A stretch of DNA of 64,000 bases from CAZASK01 sp964487845 (GTDB lineage Bacteria; Chlamydiota; Chlamydiia; Chlamydiales; FEN-1388): assembly GCA_964487845.1 (NCBI GenBank), contig CAZASK010000004.1, positions 1 to 64,000 on the forward strand, in the 5' to 3' direction. A program made the position numbers and the translations under genes. Position 1 is the first letter of the stretch. Each line of letters opens with the position of its first letter. Of this stretch, positions 62,415 through 64,000 are shown one piece after another. The notes below the pieces were generated by a model that saw only the letters and a list, made by a program, of their open reading frames with translations, had not been told where the DNA came from and did no database searches.

Positions 62415-63728
62415 ATGTCAATACCATCACCAATCAACTTAAATTTAAATTCAAATGCTCGAGATGTCAACTGTCTAAACAGGCTTTTTTGTTGTGTCAG
62501 CGCACAAGGTAACGGAAATATACAAATCAATACGAATGATCAGGTAAGTAATAACGGAAAAGATGAAAAAGGCGAGCAGCCGATCCCAAAGAAGACCAAT
62601 CAAAAGGAAATAATTTCGAAAAGTACACCTATGAATGATTTTGAAGAGGAGGTCATTCTTCAGCAGGAAGACAATGAGCTCCCTCCGCTAGAAGAAAGTG
62701 AAGAGGAAGAGTTAACTATTCTAAAAAACATAAATAAAAATCTTGTGTTTAGAAAGAATGAATTCCGAATGGAAAATCAAAAAGAAAGAAAAATGAGTCA
62801 AAAATTTGATCTCATACGAACGAAGTGGTTGGCTGGTGAAGATTTGAGTAGAAGTGAAGAGGTTTTTTTTGTAACAGGTAAAAAAGCACGTCAAGAGACG
62901 ACGGAGGCCTTTTTTAATGGGATGGCACAGTATGGGCATATTCAACGGGAGATTATTTTTAGTATGTCGAAGGTTGACCCTTTAAGTGCGTATAAAGAAT
63001 TCAAGGCGATTACTGTCAAAGATCAACAAGAAATAAAAAAAGCTTACCTCTATTGTTCAAGGAATCAAAAAATTTTAAATACTGTGATTGAGCGAATTCA
63101 GCTTGCAACAAAATTTTTAGAATTGAATCCAGAATTTGCTTTATATGCAGTGCCACTCAAAAATGAAAATCCTCAAAAATCAGAGGGGTCTGATTTAGAG
63201 CAAGGCATGAAACAGCTATCACTGAAGTCTAAAAAATCAAGGAAAACGAAAACTACTTTGAAAAAGAAAGAACCTCCTACTATTCAACTCAGTGATCTTG
63301 ATTTAAACACGTCAAAAGTGAATTCACCATCTGGTCTCGGAAATGAAAATTCCAGCAGTGTAGATAAAATACAGTTGCTTTTTTTACGCGTTGCGCATCA
63401 AGTGGGATTCTTTGATCCGGTGGATGTAAGACGACTAGGTGTAAAAATGAGGCAGCTCGATGTTGCTACGCTTCAAGAAGCGTATCAATTAGATATGAAA
63501 TATCAATATGAAAGAATTGACGAGACATGTATTCGAGGTATTCTTTCTATAGTATTAGCGTGTGATAAGGCTTACCGTATGCTTCTTCAAAAAAGTGAAA
63601 CAAAAAAGAGTGTGCTGATGAACGAGGTGTTTGAGGAAGTGCTTAATGCGTGTGAGCGTGAAGCCAATATAGAGGGAGAGTATAAAGAATCGGTATCAGG
63701 TGATCTGCTTCAAAGCAAGTTGAACTAA
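62415..63728 (+). CDS. Protein of unknown function, first of two tandem paralogues
   Basis: 437 residues, no signal peptide. The N terminus MSIPSPINLNLNSNARDVNC, followed by LNRLFCC, is shared nearly unchanged with the next gene. A long acidic and disordered stretch follows (about 45-105), then a helical region (110-230), a Lys-rich linker (about 255-290), and a C-terminal helical region (310-437). No known domain is recognised. The start has GGGGGG 5-10 nt upstream. The shared N terminus with its three Cys residues might be a secretion or membrane-targeting signal, which is inference. Confidence 0.75.
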   Translation: MSIPSPINLNLNSNARDVNCLNRLFCCVSAQGNGNIQINTNDQVSNNGKDEKGEQPIPKKTNQKEIISKSTPMNDFEEEVILQQEDNELPPLEESEEEELTILKNINKNLVFRKNEFRMENQKERKMSQKFDLIRTKWLAGEDLSRSEEVFFVTGKKARQETTEAFFNGMAQYGHIQREIIFSMSKVDPLSAYKEFKAITVKDQQEIKKAYLYCSRNQKILNTVIERIQLATKFLELNPEFALYAVPLKNENPQKSEGSDLEQGMKQLSLKSKKSRKTKTTLKKKEPPTIQLSDLDLNTSKVNSPSGLGNENSSSVDKIQLLFLRVAHQVGFFDPVDVRRLGVKMRQLDVATLQEAYQLDMKYQYERIDETCIRGILSIVLACDKAYRMLLQKSETKKSVLMNEVFEEVLNACEREANIEGEYKESVSGDLLQSKLN

Positions 63729-63756
63729 ATTATACCAACAATAAGGAGGAGGGAAT

Positions 63757-64000
63757 ATGTCATTTCCGTCACCGATTAACTTGAATTTAAATTCACATGC
63801 AAGAGATGTCAATTGTTTGACGCGGCTTTTTTGTTGCTTGAGTACTCGAGATCAAGGGAACATACAAATCAATACAAATGATCAAATACACAATGGTGAG
63901 AAGGATGAAGACAACGCGTCTTCTCTAAATTCGAAAAGTAATAAAAAAATGGAAATGCCAACAAATCGCACATCAAAATATTTTGAAAATGAAGATGTAA
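63757..64000 (+). CDS. Second tandem paralogue, N-terminal part (cut by window edge)
   Basis: 81 codons are visible from ATG 63757, which has a strong GGAGGAGGG a few bases upstream. The N terminus (SFPSPINLNLNSHARDVNC, then LTRLFCC, then QGNIQINTNDQ) matches the first paralogue almost residue for residue through about position 43, then diverges in the disordered linker. It lies 28 nt after the first gene, so the two are probably co-transcribed. The rest is outside the window. Confidence 0.75.
   Translation, partial: MSFPSPINLNLNSHARDVNCLTRLFCCLSTRDQGNIQINTNDQIHNGEKDEDNASSLNSKSNKKMEMPTNRTSKYFENEDV

Overview
The window looks like part of the chromosome of a chlamydia outside the classical Chlamydiaceae (an 'environmental' chlamydia of the Parachlamydia/Simkania/Waddlia kind). 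Evidence: the order infA, tRNA-Thr(GGT), tuf, tRNA-Trp(CCA), secE, nusG, rplK, rplA, rplJ, rplL, rpoB, rpoC; a very long LepB signal peptidase; a eukaryote-like (type II) IleRS; an AroD-AroE fusion; a second-type GroEL; a HIT / MYG1 / LOG-domain cluster; and several repeat-rich proteins (LRR, ankyrin, HEAT) of the sort these intracellular bacteria use on their hosts. The genus is inferred only loosely.

Layout. 1-2.1 kb: the end of a GNAT gene, a FlaR-type P-loop kinase, decayed coding remnants and the tmRNA gene. 2.2-9 kb: brnQ, ileS, a HAD phosphatase and convergent lepB. 9-11 kb: an LRR protein made of nine near-identical 141-bp repeats. 11.4-18.8 kb: an exported protein, then a tightly overlapping shikimate operon aroB, aroD-aroE-aroA (one trifunctional polypeptide), aroK, aroC, followed by a small exported coiled-coil protein and a zinc alcohol dehydrogenase. 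18.8-25 kb: a C45-like amidase, a nicotinate/nicotinamide salvage operon (pncB, pncA) ending in sufE, an aromatic amino-acid permease and an M24 peptidase. 25.2-26.0 kb: a small gene and a chlamydia-type exported protein interrupted at a run of seven A. 26-38 kb: helical-repeat proteins, HIT, MYG1, a LOG-domain protein, an outer-membrane DUF1207 barrel, an MFS carrier, an ankyrin-like effector candidate (also frame-broken at seven A near its end) and an S10 carboxypeptidase. 38.4-41.2 kb: a large lipase-like protein. 41.3-54.8 kb: the translation and transcription core, closed by a strong terminator. 54.9-64 kb: a 1657-residue ankyrin/HEAT protein with a following GNAT, a GroEL paralogue behind a CIRCE-like operator, and two tandem paralogues sharing an N-terminal Cys-rich signature; the second runs off the window.

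How it fits together: housekeeping operons are separated by single large genes for putative host-interaction proteins, most with their own strong ribosome-binding site. The metabolic genes (complete post-DHQ-synthase shikimate path, nicotinate salvage) point to a less reduced metabolism than in the animal-pathogenic chlamydiae. The most notable signals are the AroD-AroE-AroA fusion, the two genes whose reading frame is restored by changing an A7 tract, the CIRCE-like site at a non-operonic groEL, and the tandem Cys-rich family at the right edge. All calls are by eye; no database or folding program was run.
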